A stretch of DNA of 64,000 nt from NCBI GenBank assembly GCA_016125265.1, contig WGMC01000010.1, forward strand, positions 1 through 64,000, in the 5' to 3' direction. The position numbers and the translations under genes were made by a program. Positions 16,696 through 25,074 of this stretch are shown one piece after another; position 1 is the stretch's first letter, and every line of letters begins with the position of its first letter. This DNA is from Planctomycetaceae bacterium. GTDB lineage: Bacteria > Planctomycetota > UBA1135 > GCA-002686595. The notes beneath the pieces are model-generated. The model had not been told where the DNA came from. It searched no databases and saw only the letters and a program-made list of their open reading frames with translations.

Positions 16696-17183
16696 GGGAA
16701 CTCCACGGCGGGCGCGCCGGAGCGGTCCACACACACCCAGCCCGCGGGTCCCCGCACGCGGTAGACGACGTGCGACGCCCCGTGAGGTTGCACGGTGACG
16801 CGTTCGGCGGCGAGCACGGGATCCACCGGCGCGGCGGAGCGCAGCTCCGCGGGCAACTCGCCCGGCTGGATCGGTTCGCGGCGCGAGAGCAGTTCGCCGC
16901 GCGCGCCGAGGACCAGCGTGAAACGGCGCCCGCGTTCCTCGAGCAGCGCGCCGATGCGGCCCTCACCCTCGTCCGTCCAGCCGAGCGGGACCACGTTCGG
17001 ATGGCGCGTGTGCACGGCCCGCTCCGCGGCGGCCGAGGGCGCCTGGGCGCTGGCCGGCGGCGGGGGCGCGAGCGCGGGCACGACGCGGCAACCCGCCGGG
17101 ACCCCGGACCCCACGAGGACCAGCCACCCAATGGCGGCGGCCCTCCTCCCACTCGCGGCGAATGCCTCCACGCGAGGAGACAC
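16692..17183 (-). CDS. short lipoprotein, unknown function, coupled to NUDIX/MBL gene
   Basis: A 163-residue protein with a twin-charge N-terminus, a hydrophobic stretch (AAAIGWLVLVGSGVPAGC) and a lipobox-like VPAGC, then a Pro/Ala linker and a small domain of roughly 110 residues (VVPLGWTDEGEGRIGALLEERGRRFTLVLGARGELLSRREPIQPGEL, ending VVYRVRGPAGWVCVDRSG). No family is recognised. Start codons are GTG only (17183, or 17171). Its stop overlaps the next gene by four bases. It is divergent from the PLD-like lipoprotein with only 28 bp between the starts, so the two may share a control region. Confidence 0.72.
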   Translation of the reverse strand: MSPRVEAFAASGRRAAAIGWLVLVGSGVPAGCRVVPALAPPPPASAQAPSAAAERAVHTRHPNVVPLGWTDEGEGRIGALLEERGRRFTLVLGARGELLSRREPIQPGELPAELRSAAPVDPVLAAERVTVQPHGASHVVYRVRGPAGWVCVDRSGAPAVEFP

Positions 17184-17211
17184 TAACAGGCCCGCCCCCT
17201 ACCCTGGTGCG

Positions 17212-18471
17212 ATGGTCATCCCGGAGCGTCGCAGATCCCGAGCCCTCTTCTTCGGCCTGTTCGTCGGCTTGCCCCTCGCCTGTGCGGGGCCCCGGGGAGC
17301 CGCGCCCGCGGACGGGTTGGCCGAATGGGTCGAAACGCGGCCCGTGGAGACCAGCCTGGGCTCGAGCGACCTCGGCGAGACCCACGTGCGGTGGCTCGAG
17401 CTCATCGACGGCGCGCGGCGCCGGATGGACCTCTGCCATTTCTATGCCAGCGACAGCCCCGACGCCGCCGCCGCGCCCACGCGCCTCGGGCCCATCACCG
17501 ACGCCCTCGTCCGTGCGGCGCGCCGCGGTGTGGAGGTGCGTTTCCTCCTGGCCGAGACGTTCCGCGAGACCTATCCCGACCTCGCGGCCCAGTTGGACCG
17601 GGAACCCGGCATCGAGGTTCGTTTCCTGGACCTGCGCCCGGTGACGGGCGGAGTGATGCACACCAAGTGGATGTCGGTGGACGGAACACGCGCCTACATC
17701 GGCAGCGCGAACTACGACTGGCGCGCGCTGGAGCACATCCAGGAGCTCGGAATCGTCGTCGAATCCGCGGCGCTGGTGGAGCCGCTGACTGCGGTCTTCG
17801 AACTCGATTGGGCGATCGCCGGCGGCGCGGACCCGGCCTCGGCCCGCGCGCTCGCGGGAGCGGTGCGCGGTGCTCCGGTGGCGCTGCGTTCGCCCTACGG
17901 CGAGCCGACCCTGGCCACGTTCGTCGCGAGTCCGGCCGCGCTCCTGCCCGAGGGCCAACCGCACGATCTGCCCGCGCTCGTCGCGGCGCTGTCCGGCGCG
18001 AGGGAGCGCATCCAGTTGCAGCTCCTGACGTACCGCTTGGCGAACCGCGATGGCACGGCCTACGACGCGCTCGAAGCGCCGCTGCTCACCGCCGCGGCCC
18101 GCGGCGTGCGTGTGCAGTTGTTGGTCGCCGATTGGGGCAAACGGCCGGGAACCGTGGACGGGTTGAAGGCCCTCGCCCGGGTGCCCAACGTCGAGGTGCG
18201 CTTCGTGAGCATCCCCGTCGCGTCGACCGGATTCGTGCCGTTCTCGCGGGTCGCCCACGCCAAGTGCCTCGTGGTCGACGGCGCGACGGCGTGGATCGGC
18301 ACGAGCAACTGGGAGGCGAGTTACTTCGAGTCGGGCCGGAACGTCGGTTTCCTGCTGGAGGGCGGCGGGCTTCCCACGCGCCTCGCCGACTGGTTCCAAG
18401 CCAACTGGGACAGCCCCTACACCGAAACGGTGGACCCCGACGCCGCCTACACCGCGCCGAGGCGCGAATGA
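17212..18471 (+). CDS. PLD3/PLD4-like phospholipase D-superfamily lipoprotein
   Basis: A 419-residue exported lipoprotein (hydrophobic signal FFGLFVGLPLAC, Cys24) with two HKD motifs: H150-x-K152-x4-D157 in HTKWMSVD followed by GSANYDWRALEHIQELGIVV, and H349-x-K351-x4-D356 in HAKCLVVD followed by IGTSNWEASYF. The details around them (GSAN-x-DWR, the block between the motifs reading FVASPAALLPEG, the WG in VADWGK, and the ending FQANWDSPYTE) match the animal PLD3/PLD4 group far better than bacterial cardiolipin synthases. In animals these are lysosomal 5' exonucleases acting on single-stranded nucleic acids. A nuclease or phosphodiesterase at the cell envelope is a plausible role here. Its last 25 bp overlap the convergent glycosyltransferase gene. 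Confidence 0.9.
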   Translation: MVIPERRRSRALFFGLFVGLPLACAGPRGAAPADGLAEWVETRPVETSLGSSDLGETHVRWLELIDGARRRMDLCHFYASDSPDAAAAPTRLGPITDALVRAARRGVEVRFLLAETFRETYPDLAAQLDREPGIEVRFLDLRPVTGGVMHTKWMSVDGTRAYIGSANYDWRALEHIQELGIVVESAALVEPLTAVFELDWAIAGGADPASARALAGAVRGAPVALRSPYGEPTLATFVASPAALLPEGQPHDLPALVAALSGARERIQLQLLTYRLANRDGTAYDALEAPLLTAAARGVRVQLLVADWGKRPGTVDGLKALARVPNVEVRFVSIPVASTGFVPFSRVAHAKCLVVDGATAWIGTSNWEASYFESGRNVGFLLEGGGLPTRLADWFQANWDSPYTETVDPDAAYTAPRRE

Positions 18472-20009
18472 CCGGCGCTCCCGGCCGCGTGCAACTCCTC
18501 CCCACCCGCACGCAGCGCGCGGACGAGCCCAAACAGCGCCACGGCCTGGAACGCGAAGAGGAGCACCACACGGGCGTCGCTCGCGAGGCGGAACGACTGG
18601 CTGCCAGCCGAGGTGCCGTACTCCGCGATCGACCAGTAGTAGGTGACGGGCAGTTGCAGGTAGATCGCGAACTGCAGCGCGACGATCAGCCACAGGTAGA
18701 CGGGGCGCTCGCGCACGCGCAGCACCGCGAGCGCGATGATCCACAGCACCCACTGGGGCGAGAAGAACTTGCTGAAGACCACCATGCCGCAGGTGACCAA
18801 GATGGCCGCCTCCAGCCACGCTGCGCGCGTGCGCAACGGCAGCAGGGCGAGCGCGAAGGCAGGCAGGAGCTGCAGAGCCTGGAACAGCGTGGTGAGCCAG
18901 GGGCGGTCCTCGAAACCAAGCCACCCCCACGACTCGGGGCTGGTCAGGATCGCAAGCAGCGACGCGTGGTTGGGTTGGCGCGTGCTGCGGTGCCAATCGA
19001 ATACGTTGCGGACCGCGTCGAAGCCGCCGTCGTTCCAGAAGTAGGTGATCGAAAGCACGGGCACGATCACGGCCACCACCGCGAGCCCGGGAAACAGAAC
19101 CCGCCAGAGGAGCGCCGGAACCGGGCGCAATCCCGCGCGCACACCGCTCCAGAAGCCCTGGGAGAGGAAGAGCGGCACGAGCACCAGCGGGTACCACTTG
19201 GTCATCACCGCGACACCCAGCACAAAGCCCGCGGCGAGGAAACGCCCGCGCAACTGCATGTGCACGGCTAGGGCCACCAGCACGGTGACGGGCAGGTCGT
19301 GGCGGTTGAAGCCGAAGTAGAGGGTGCCCGGAAGCAGCAGCAACAGCGCGACGGCGGGCGGGGCGCCGAGCAGGCGCAAGTTCGCGAGCACGAGCGCGAG
19401 CAGGACCGCGAACAGCACCCCCATCAACACGTGGTGCACGGCGCCGTAGGACTCGAAGTTGCGCTCGATCTCGCCGTAACGCCGCTCGTAGGCGGCGCCC
19501 ACCGCGAGCAGATGCTGGCGCGAAACGTCCGGATCGAGTCCAGGCCGCTGTCCCAGGTACGCCATCGCGCCGTGGAACGGATGGTTGGGCGTGGACGCGA
19601 GCGCAGACTCGTCGTAACGCAGACCGTGCGCCGTGATGCGGCGCAGCATCTCGTCGACGTCCGCCTCGGGCAGCCCCGCCGCGACGAAGTACGCGCGCGC
19701 CGCCGCTCGGGATTCGTGCGGTTCGCCGCGCTCGACACCGTGGTCGAAGAACGCGTACGGGAGCCCCATCAGCCACGTGGTGAGCTGCGGGTACTCCGAG
19801 AACTCCTCGAGGTACGGCGTGGCGCCGGACGCGGCCCAACGCCCGCGCATCTGGTACGCCATGCGGTCGTACGGGTCCTCGAGCAGGTACGGGAATCGAT
19901 CGCCGCCATCGGGGCGTGTGCCGGCGCCCCACTGCTGGGTGAGCAGCAACAGCGCGAGGTAACCCGCGAGCGCGAAGAGGGCCAGCCAGTAGGTGCGCGC
20001 GGTCGTCAA
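18447..20009 (-). CDS. GT87-type membrane glycosyltransferase (DUF2029-like)
   Basis: A 520-residue integral membrane protein of the GT-C/GT87 polyprenyl-phosphate-sugar transferase kind. It has roughly ten hydrophobic segments and the family-typical run FNRHDLPVTVLVALAVHMQLRGRFLAAGFVLGVAVMTKWYPLVLVPLFL, plus a long extracytoplasmic loop between the first two helices carrying acidic residues (LLEDPYDRMAYQM, EFSEYPQL). It probably transfers a mannose or similar residue from a lipid carrier outside the membrane. TTG at 20009 is chosen because it overlaps the meaB TGA (TTGA) and is followed at once by the first helix (TTARTYWLALFALAGYLALLLL); no ATG exists nearby. It is the last gene of the mutase run, with no obvious link to acyl-CoA metabolism. 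Confidence 0.85.
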   Translation of the reverse strand: MTTARTYWLALFALAGYLALLLLTQQWGAGTRPDGGDRFPYLLEDPYDRMAYQMRGRWAASGATPYLEEFSEYPQLTTWLMGLPYAFFDHGVERGEPHESRAAARAYFVAAGLPEADVDEMLRRITAHGLRYDESALASTPNHPFHGAMAYLGQRPGLDPDVSRQHLLAVGAAYERRYGEIERNFESYGAVHHVLMGVLFAVLLALVLANLRLLGAPPAVALLLLLPGTLYFGFNRHDLPVTVLVALAVHMQLRGRFLAAGFVLGVAVMTKWYPLVLVPLFLSQGFWSGVRAGLRPVPALLWRVLFPGLAVVAVIVPVLSITYFWNDGGFDAVRNVFDWHRSTRQPNHASLLAILTSPESWGWLGFEDRPWLTTLFQALQLLPAFALALLPLRTRAAWLEAAILVTCGMVVFSKFFSPQWVLWIIALAVLRVRERPVYLWLIVALQFAIYLQLPVTYYWSIAEYGTSAGSQSFRLASDARVVLLFAFQAVALFGLVRALRAGGEELHAAGSAGHSRLGAV

Positions 20010-21001
20010 GGCTCTGCTCCCAAGAACGTCTCGATCACGTCGCGCGCGGCGGCGCCCACGGAGAGGCGGCCCGCCGCGACCTCGGCCGACACCCGCACGT
20101 ACTCCCGTTGGGCGGCGCCGTGCTGCGCGAGCGAGCGACGCAGGCGATCGCTGACCTCGTCGCCGAGCCAGCGCAGGCGCTGGCGGGCCCGGCGCGCCTC
20201 CAACTGGCCCGAAGTCGACATCGCGCGGCGGTGTTCCATCACCTTCGCCCACAGTTCGTCGAGCCCCTCGCCCGTCAGGCCGGACACGAGCAGCGTCGGC
20301 ACCTGCCAACCGCCGGCCTTCGGGCGCTGGTAACCGAGCGCCGAACTCAGCTCCGCCCGCGCCACTTCCGCCCGCTTCTTGCCCTCGCCCTCGGCCTTGT
20401 TGACGGCGAGCACGTCGGCCAGTTCCACGATGCCGCGTTTGATGCCCTGCAACTCGTCGCCGGCGCCGGGCAGAGCCAAGAGCACGAACGTGTCCACGAG
20501 GTCCGCGACGGCGGTCTCGGATTGGCCCACGCCAACCGTTTCGACCAACACGACGTCGAACCCGGCCGCTTCCACGAGCAACAGCGACTCGCGTGTGCGC
20601 AGGGCCACACCGCCCAGGGTGCTGGCCGCGGGGCTCGGCCGGATGAACGCGGAGGGCTCCATGGCGAGCCGGTTCATGCGCGCCTTGTCGCCCAGGATGC
20701 TGCCGCCGGTGACGGTGCTCGAGGGATCCACGGCCAAAACCGCCACTCGTTGTCCGGTCGACACGAGCCGCGCGCCGAGATTCTCGATCAGCGTGCTCTT
20801 GCCGACGCCGGGCACCCCGCTGATGCCCACCCGCACGGCGCCGCCGCTCTGGGGCAGGAGCCGCGCGAGCAACTCCTCCGCACTGTCGCGGTCGTCGCCG
20901 TGCTGGCTCTCCACCAGGGTGATCGCGCGCGCCAGGGCCACGCGGTCCCCCGCGGCGACCCCGGCGGCGAGCGCCCCCACGTCCACCGCCCCGGTCGCCA
21001 T
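20006..21001 (-). CDS. meaB: MeaB GTPase, methylmalonyl-CoA mutase chaperone
   Basis: A 331-residue G3E-family GTPase that loads and protects the B12 cofactor of methylmalonyl-CoA mutase. The P-loop is GVPGVGKST at 62-70; further signatures are VLAVDPSSTVTGGSILGDKARM, DVVLVETVGVGQSE (switch III region), LPGAGDELQGIKRGIVELADVLAVNKAE and a C-terminal dimerisation helix. The ATG abuts the mutB stop with no gap, and its stop overlaps the next gene by four bases. The position next to mutAB supports the specific call over other G3E chaperones. Confidence 0.95.
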   Translation of the reverse strand: MATGAVDVGALAAGVAAGDRVALARAITLVESQHGDDRDSAEELLARLLPQSGGAVRVGISGVPGVGKSTLIENLGARLVSTGQRVAVLAVDPSSTVTGGSILGDKARMNRLAMEPSAFIRPSPAASTLGGVALRTRESLLLVEAAGFDVVLVETVGVGQSETAVADLVDTFVLLALPGAGDELQGIKRGIVELADVLAVNKAEGEGKKRAEVARAELSSALGYQRPKAGGWQVPTLLVSGLTGEGLDELWAKVMEHRRAMSTSGQLEARRARQRLRWLGDEVSDRLRRSLAQHGAAQREYVRVSAEVAAGRLSVGAAARDVIETFLGAEP

Positions 21002-23191
21002 CTAGCGGCCGCGCTCCGCGAGGCCCTTCTCGAGGGCGTCGAGCAGTCCGTTGGCCGCCTCCGCGATGACCGTGCCCGGCCCGAAAACGGCGACGGCGCC
21101 GGCGGCCAGGAGGAGCGGCACATCCTTCGGCGGCACCACTCCGCCCACACAGACAAGGATGTCCTCGCGGCCGAGGTCGGCGAGGGCCCGGCGCAGGGCA
21201 GGCACCAGGGTCAGGTGGCCGGCGGCCAGCGAGGAAACCCCGACCACGTGCACGTCGTTCTCCGCGGCCTGGCGGGCGGTTTCCTCCGGCGTCGCGAAGA
21301 GCGACCCGATGTCGACGTCGAAGCCGAGGTCCGCAAACGCCGTCGCGACGACCTTCTGGCCGCGGTCGTGGCCGTCCTGGCCCATCTTGGCGACCAGCAG
21401 GCGGGGCCGGCGGCCCGCGCGCTCGGCGAACTTGCCAACGCGCAGGGCGGTGGCGTCGAAACGGCCCTGGTCGCCCTCCACGTTGCCCGCGTACACGCCG
21501 GAAATCGTACGCACCGGGGCCTCGTGGCGGCCGAACACCTTTTCGAGCGCCAACGAGATCTCGCCCACCGTGGCCCGCGCGCGGGCCGCGGCGATGGAAA
21601 GTTCGAGCAGGTTGCCGTTGCCAGAGCGCGCCGCCGCCTCGAGGTCGGCGAGGCTTCGTCCGACGGCCGCGGCGTCGCGCTGGGCCCGCAATTCCGCAAG
21701 GCGCGCCATCTGGCGCTCGCGCACCTCGGCGCCGGAAACGGCGAGCACCGGGATGTCGGCCTCGGTGTCGCTCTGCCAGCGGTTGACGCCGACGATCACC
21801 TGGGCACCGGAGTCGATGCGCGCCTGGGTGCGCGCGGCCGCTTCTTCGATGCGCTGTTTGGGCAAGCCGGTCTCGAGGGCCTTGACCATGCCACCCAGCG
21901 CTTCGATCTCGCCGATGTGCGCTTCGGCGCGGCGCGCCAATTCGTGGGTCAGGTGCTCGACGTAGTGGCTGCCGCCGAAGGGATCCACGTGCGCCGTCAG
22001 TCCGCTCTCGTGGGCCAGGTGGATCTGCGTGTTGCGCGCGATGCGCGCGGAGAAGTCCGTCGGCAGTGCGAGCGCTTCGTCGAGCGAGTTGGTGTGCAGG
22101 GACTGGGTGTGCCCGATCACCGCGGCCAAAGCCTCGAGTTGTGTGCGCGTGACGTTGTTGTAGACGTCCTGGGCCGTGAGCGACCAACCGCTGGTCTGGC
22201 AGTGGGTGCGCAACATGAGCGACTTCGGGTTCTTCGGTGCGAATGGCGCCACCAACCGCGCCCAGAGGAGGCGCGCCGCCCGCAGCTTCGCGACCTCCGC
22301 GAAGAAGTCCATGCCGATCGCGAAAAAGAACGAGAGCCGGGGCGCAAAACGGTCGACGTCGAGCCCCGCGGCGACACCGGCGCGCAGGTACTCGAGGCCA
22401 TCGGCCAACGTGTAGGCGAGCTCGATGTCCACACTCGCCCCCGCCTCCTGCATGTGGTAGCCGGAGATCGAGATCGAGTTGAACTTCGGCATGTGTTTCG
22501 ACGTGTACGCAAACACGTCGGACACGATGCGCATCGAAGGAGCGGGCGGATAGATGTAGGTGTTCCGCACCATGAACTCCTTCAGGATGTCGTTCTGGAT
22601 GGTGCCGGAGAGCTGCTCGGGTTTCACACCCTGCTCCTCCGCGGCCACCACATAGAGCGCCAGGATCGGCAACACCGCGCCGTTCATGGTCATCGACACG
22701 CTCATCTGGTCGAGGGGGATGCCCTCGAACAGCACACGCATGTCCAGGATCGAATCGATCGCGACACCGGCCATGCCCACGTCGCCCGTGACACGCGGGT
22801 GGTCCGAGTCGTACCCGCGGTGCGTCGCGAGGTCGAACGCGATCGACAACCCGCGCTGGCCCGCCGCGAGGTTGCGGCGGTAGAACGCGTTCGATTCCTC
22901 GGCCGTGGAGAATCCCGCGTACTGGCGGATCGTCCACGGGCGCTTCGTGTACATGGTCGCGTAGGGACCGCGCACGAACGGCGCCTGACCGGGCAGACCG
23001 CAGCCCAACTCACCCGCGACGTGCGGGAGAGCCGCCGCGTCCGACGGGACGTAGAAGCGCCTGCGCGCCACACCATCGGCGCCCGCAAACGACGACGCCG
23101 CGGGTTCGTTGGCGGCCACTTGGGGCGCACCTCCCACGAGGTCGTCGAACGAGAGCGCCGCCAGCGAACCCAGATCGAGTCGTCCGCTCAC
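21002..23191 (-). CDS. mutB: methylmalonyl-CoA mutase large (alpha) subunit
   Basis: The catalytic subunit of B12-dependent methylmalonyl-CoA mutase, 729 residues. The TIM barrel carries the specificity residues for methylmalonyl-CoA: Tyr91 in [10 protein letters not shown] and Arg209 in [11 protein letters not shown], plus active-site His246 in [11 protein letters not shown]. The C-terminal B12-binding domain has [12 protein letters not shown] (the DxHxxG lower-ligand histidine) at about 605-615, and [14 protein letters not shown]. The GTG start overlaps the mutA stop (GTGA), so expression of the two subunits is coupled. Together with MutA it interconverts methylmalonyl-CoA and succinyl-CoA in propionate, odd-chain fatty acid and branched amino acid metabolism. 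Confidence 0.97.
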   Translation of the reverse strand: MSGRLDLGSLAALSFDDLVGGAPQVAANEPAASSFAGADGVARRRFYVPSDAAALPHVAGELGCGLPGQAPFVRGPYATMYTKRPWTIRQYAGFSTAEESNAFYRRNLAAGQRGLSIAFDLATHRGYDSDHPRVTGDVGMAGVAIDSILDMRVLFEGIPLDQMSVSMTMNGAVLPILALYVVAAEEQGVKPEQLSGTIQNDILKEFMVRNTYIYPPAPSMRIVSDVFAYTSKHMPKFNSISISGYHMQEAGASVDIELAYTLADGLEYLRAGVAAGLDVDRFAPRLSFFFAIGMDFFAEVAKLRAARLLWARLVAPFAPKNPKSLMLRTHCQTSGWSLTAQDVYNNVTRTQLEALAAVIGHTQSLHTNSLDEALALPTDFSARIARNTQIHLAHESGLTAHVDPFGGSHYVEHLTHELARRAEAHIGEIEALGGMVKALETGLPKQRIEEAAARTQARIDSGAQVIVGVNRWQSDTEADIPVLAVSGAEVRERQMARLAELRAQRDAAAVGRSLADLEAAARSGNGNLLELSIAAARARATVGEISLALEKVFGRHEAPVRTISGVYAGNVEGDQGRFDATALRVGKFAERAGRRPRLLVAKMGQDGHDRGQKVVATAFADLGFDVDIGSLFATPEETARQAAENDVHVVGVSSLAAGHLTLVPALRRALADLGREDILVCVGGVVPPKDVPLLLAAGAVAVFGPGTVIAEAANGLLDALEKGLAERGR

Positions 23192-25023
23192 CGCGCACCT
23201 CCCACGTGCCCCAACGGGAGATCGAGCAGTTGTTCGAGCAGCGCCACCGCGTCGTCCCCCGCGCGGGGGAAACCGGCGACTCCGCGCGCGCGCAGCTCCG
23301 CCTCCTGTTGCGCAGGCAGGCCGGCGAGGTGCACGGTGTGCCCCGAAGCGGCCAGTCGGCCCGCCGCATCGAGCAGCTCTGGCACGAAGCGCGTGTTCGC
23401 CATGGACAGGCAGACCGCGAGCGGCGCAGCCCGGTCGGCGGTGGCGCGCTCCACGGCGACGGAAATGGACGCGGCGTCCGGCTCCGCATTCGCCTCGACG
23501 GTGTCGAGCGCCGCCAAACCGTACAGGTTGCGGCAGAAGTCCGTGCGCGGACCGTGTTCGGATGCGGGGCCCACGGAAAGCAGCAGCACCCACGGTGCGG
23601 GGGTCGTTGCCTGCACTCGCGCAGCGAGCCGCTCGAACGGTTCGGCGTCGCGCACCTCTCGCAGGGCACCCTCGGGCACGACCCGCGTCGACTCCATCGC
23701 GGTGGCCCCGAGGCCCGCCGGCGAAACGCTGACACCGGTCAGCCGGGTCTTGAGCCGCCGCAGGTTGCGCTCGCGCTGCACGTGGTCCTCGGCCAGGCGG
23801 CGGCGGAAATCGCCGCTCTCCAGTTGTTGCCACAGCCCACCCGCGGCCTGGATCGTCTGGAACTCTTGCCAACCGGCGCGCGCCAATCGCAGCGTCGCCT
23901 CTTCGAGCGCGTAACTGCCGCCGAGCGGATCGAGCACCGCGCCCAAGTGCCCCTCGTCGCGCAGCACCAACTGGCTGCAGCGCGCCGCACGCACGGCCAG
24001 GGGCGACGGACCGCCGCCGATGCCGTCCATGGTGCGCGCGGTGATGCCGTCGGCGCCGCCGAGCGCGGCCGCGACAGCGCTGGAGCCGCTGCGCAGCAAG
24101 TTGACGGCGGGATCGCGGAGGCTGTGGGAGCGGCGCGCGGCGATCGCGTGCACGTACGGCGACGTGCACGGCGCGCCGAGCTGGGCGGCGAGCCGCAGCA
24201 GCAGGCCCCGGGCGGCGCGCAACTTCGCGCACTCCTCGAGCAAGTCCTGCCCCACCGCCAGACGCAAGACCACCCGGTCGAGGGCCCGGGCGCCATCCGT
24301 TCCGAACCGATCGAGGCTGTGCACCAGGGCGGCCAAGAGCGCGCCGAGCTCGAGCGCTGGCCCCGCGCCGGCCTCGTGGTAGAGCGACGCGTCGACGACG
24401 AGGCCCCGCACGGCGCCGCCGAGTTCCCAGGCGACCTGCGCAGTCTGCACGAGTTCGGCGTCGAGCCGGGTGCGCTGCGCGGCCGCGCCGAGGCGGGCCC
24501 GCCGCGCGACCGGATCGGCGCCGCACACGAGCTGGCGCGCGCCGTGGGCGGCGAGGACTCGCAGTAGGGCCGGCGCAGCGGAGCCGTCCGCGGCGAAGAA
24601 GACGGCGCCTTGCACGAGTTCCGGCGCAACCCGTCGGAGCGCAGCCGCGAGGTGTTCCTCCGAAACGGCGCTCCAATCCCCGACCATCCAGACACCGCTT
24701 GCTCCACCGACCAACTCCGCCTCGAGGCGTGTGCCCAGGGCGGCCCGGTCCGCGGGCTCCCACTCGCTGAGCACCTGCCACGTGCCGGCGAAGTCCGCGC
24801 TGCCCGCAAACGGCCGCGCGAAGGTTGTGGTGTCCCCCTGGCGCGGCACGGCGAGCGCCGGGGCTGCCCCGCCATCGCGGCGGAACTGCAGTTGGGGCAT
24901 GGGATCGGCGTCCGGCGCCAGGCCCAACTCGGCCCGGGCCATTTGGCGCCAGGCGCCCATGTCGGGTGCCGGGAACAGGTCCAAGGGCGCCAGCGGCGCC
25001 TCGGTTTCGGGGGGCACGTGCAT
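23188..25023 (-). CDS. mutA: methylmalonyl-CoA mutase small (beta) subunit
   Basis: The non-catalytic partner of the mutase heterodimer, 611 residues. It has the MCM fold ([21 protein letters not shown] near the start, later [14 protein letters not shown]-like [49 protein letters not shown]) but none of the substrate or B12 ligands of the large subunit; the DxHxxG motif is absent. The ATG at 25023 is preferred; a GTG at 25053 would add ten residues. It starts 51 bp after icmF on the same strand and its stop overlaps the mutB start by four bases. Confidence 0.93.
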   Translation of the reverse strand: MHVPPETEAPLAPLDLFPAPDMGAWRQMARAELGLAPDADPMPQLQFRRDGGAAPALAVPRQGDTTTFARPFAGSADFAGTWQVLSEWEPADRAALGTRLEAELVGGASGVWMVGDWSAVSEEHLAAALRRVAPELVQGAVFFAADGSAAPALLRVLAAHGARQLVCGADPVARRARLGAAAQRTRLDAELVQTAQVAWELGGAVRGLVVDASLYHEAGAGPALELGALLAALVHSLDRFGTDGARALDRVVLRLAVGQDLLEECAKLRAARGLLLRLAAQLGAPCTSPYVHAIAARRSHSLRDPAVNLLRSGSSAVAAALGGADGITARTMDGIGGGPSPLAVRAARCSQLVLRDEGHLGAVLDPLGGSYALEEATLRLARAGWQEFQTIQAAGGLWQQLESGDFRRRLAEDHVQRERNLRRLKTRLTGVSVSPAGLGATAMESTRVVPEGALREVRDAEPFERLAARVQATTPAPWVLLLSVGPASEHGPRTDFCRNLYGLAALDTVEANAEPDAASISVAVERATADRAAPLAVCLSMANTRFVPELLDAAGRLAASGHTVHLAGLPAQQEAELRARGVAGFPRAGDDAVALLEQLLDLPLGHVGGAR

Positions 25024-25074
25024 CGATTCGGGAGACCGGGGGGGGACGGGCACGGGGCCGGCGCGGGGCCGGGG

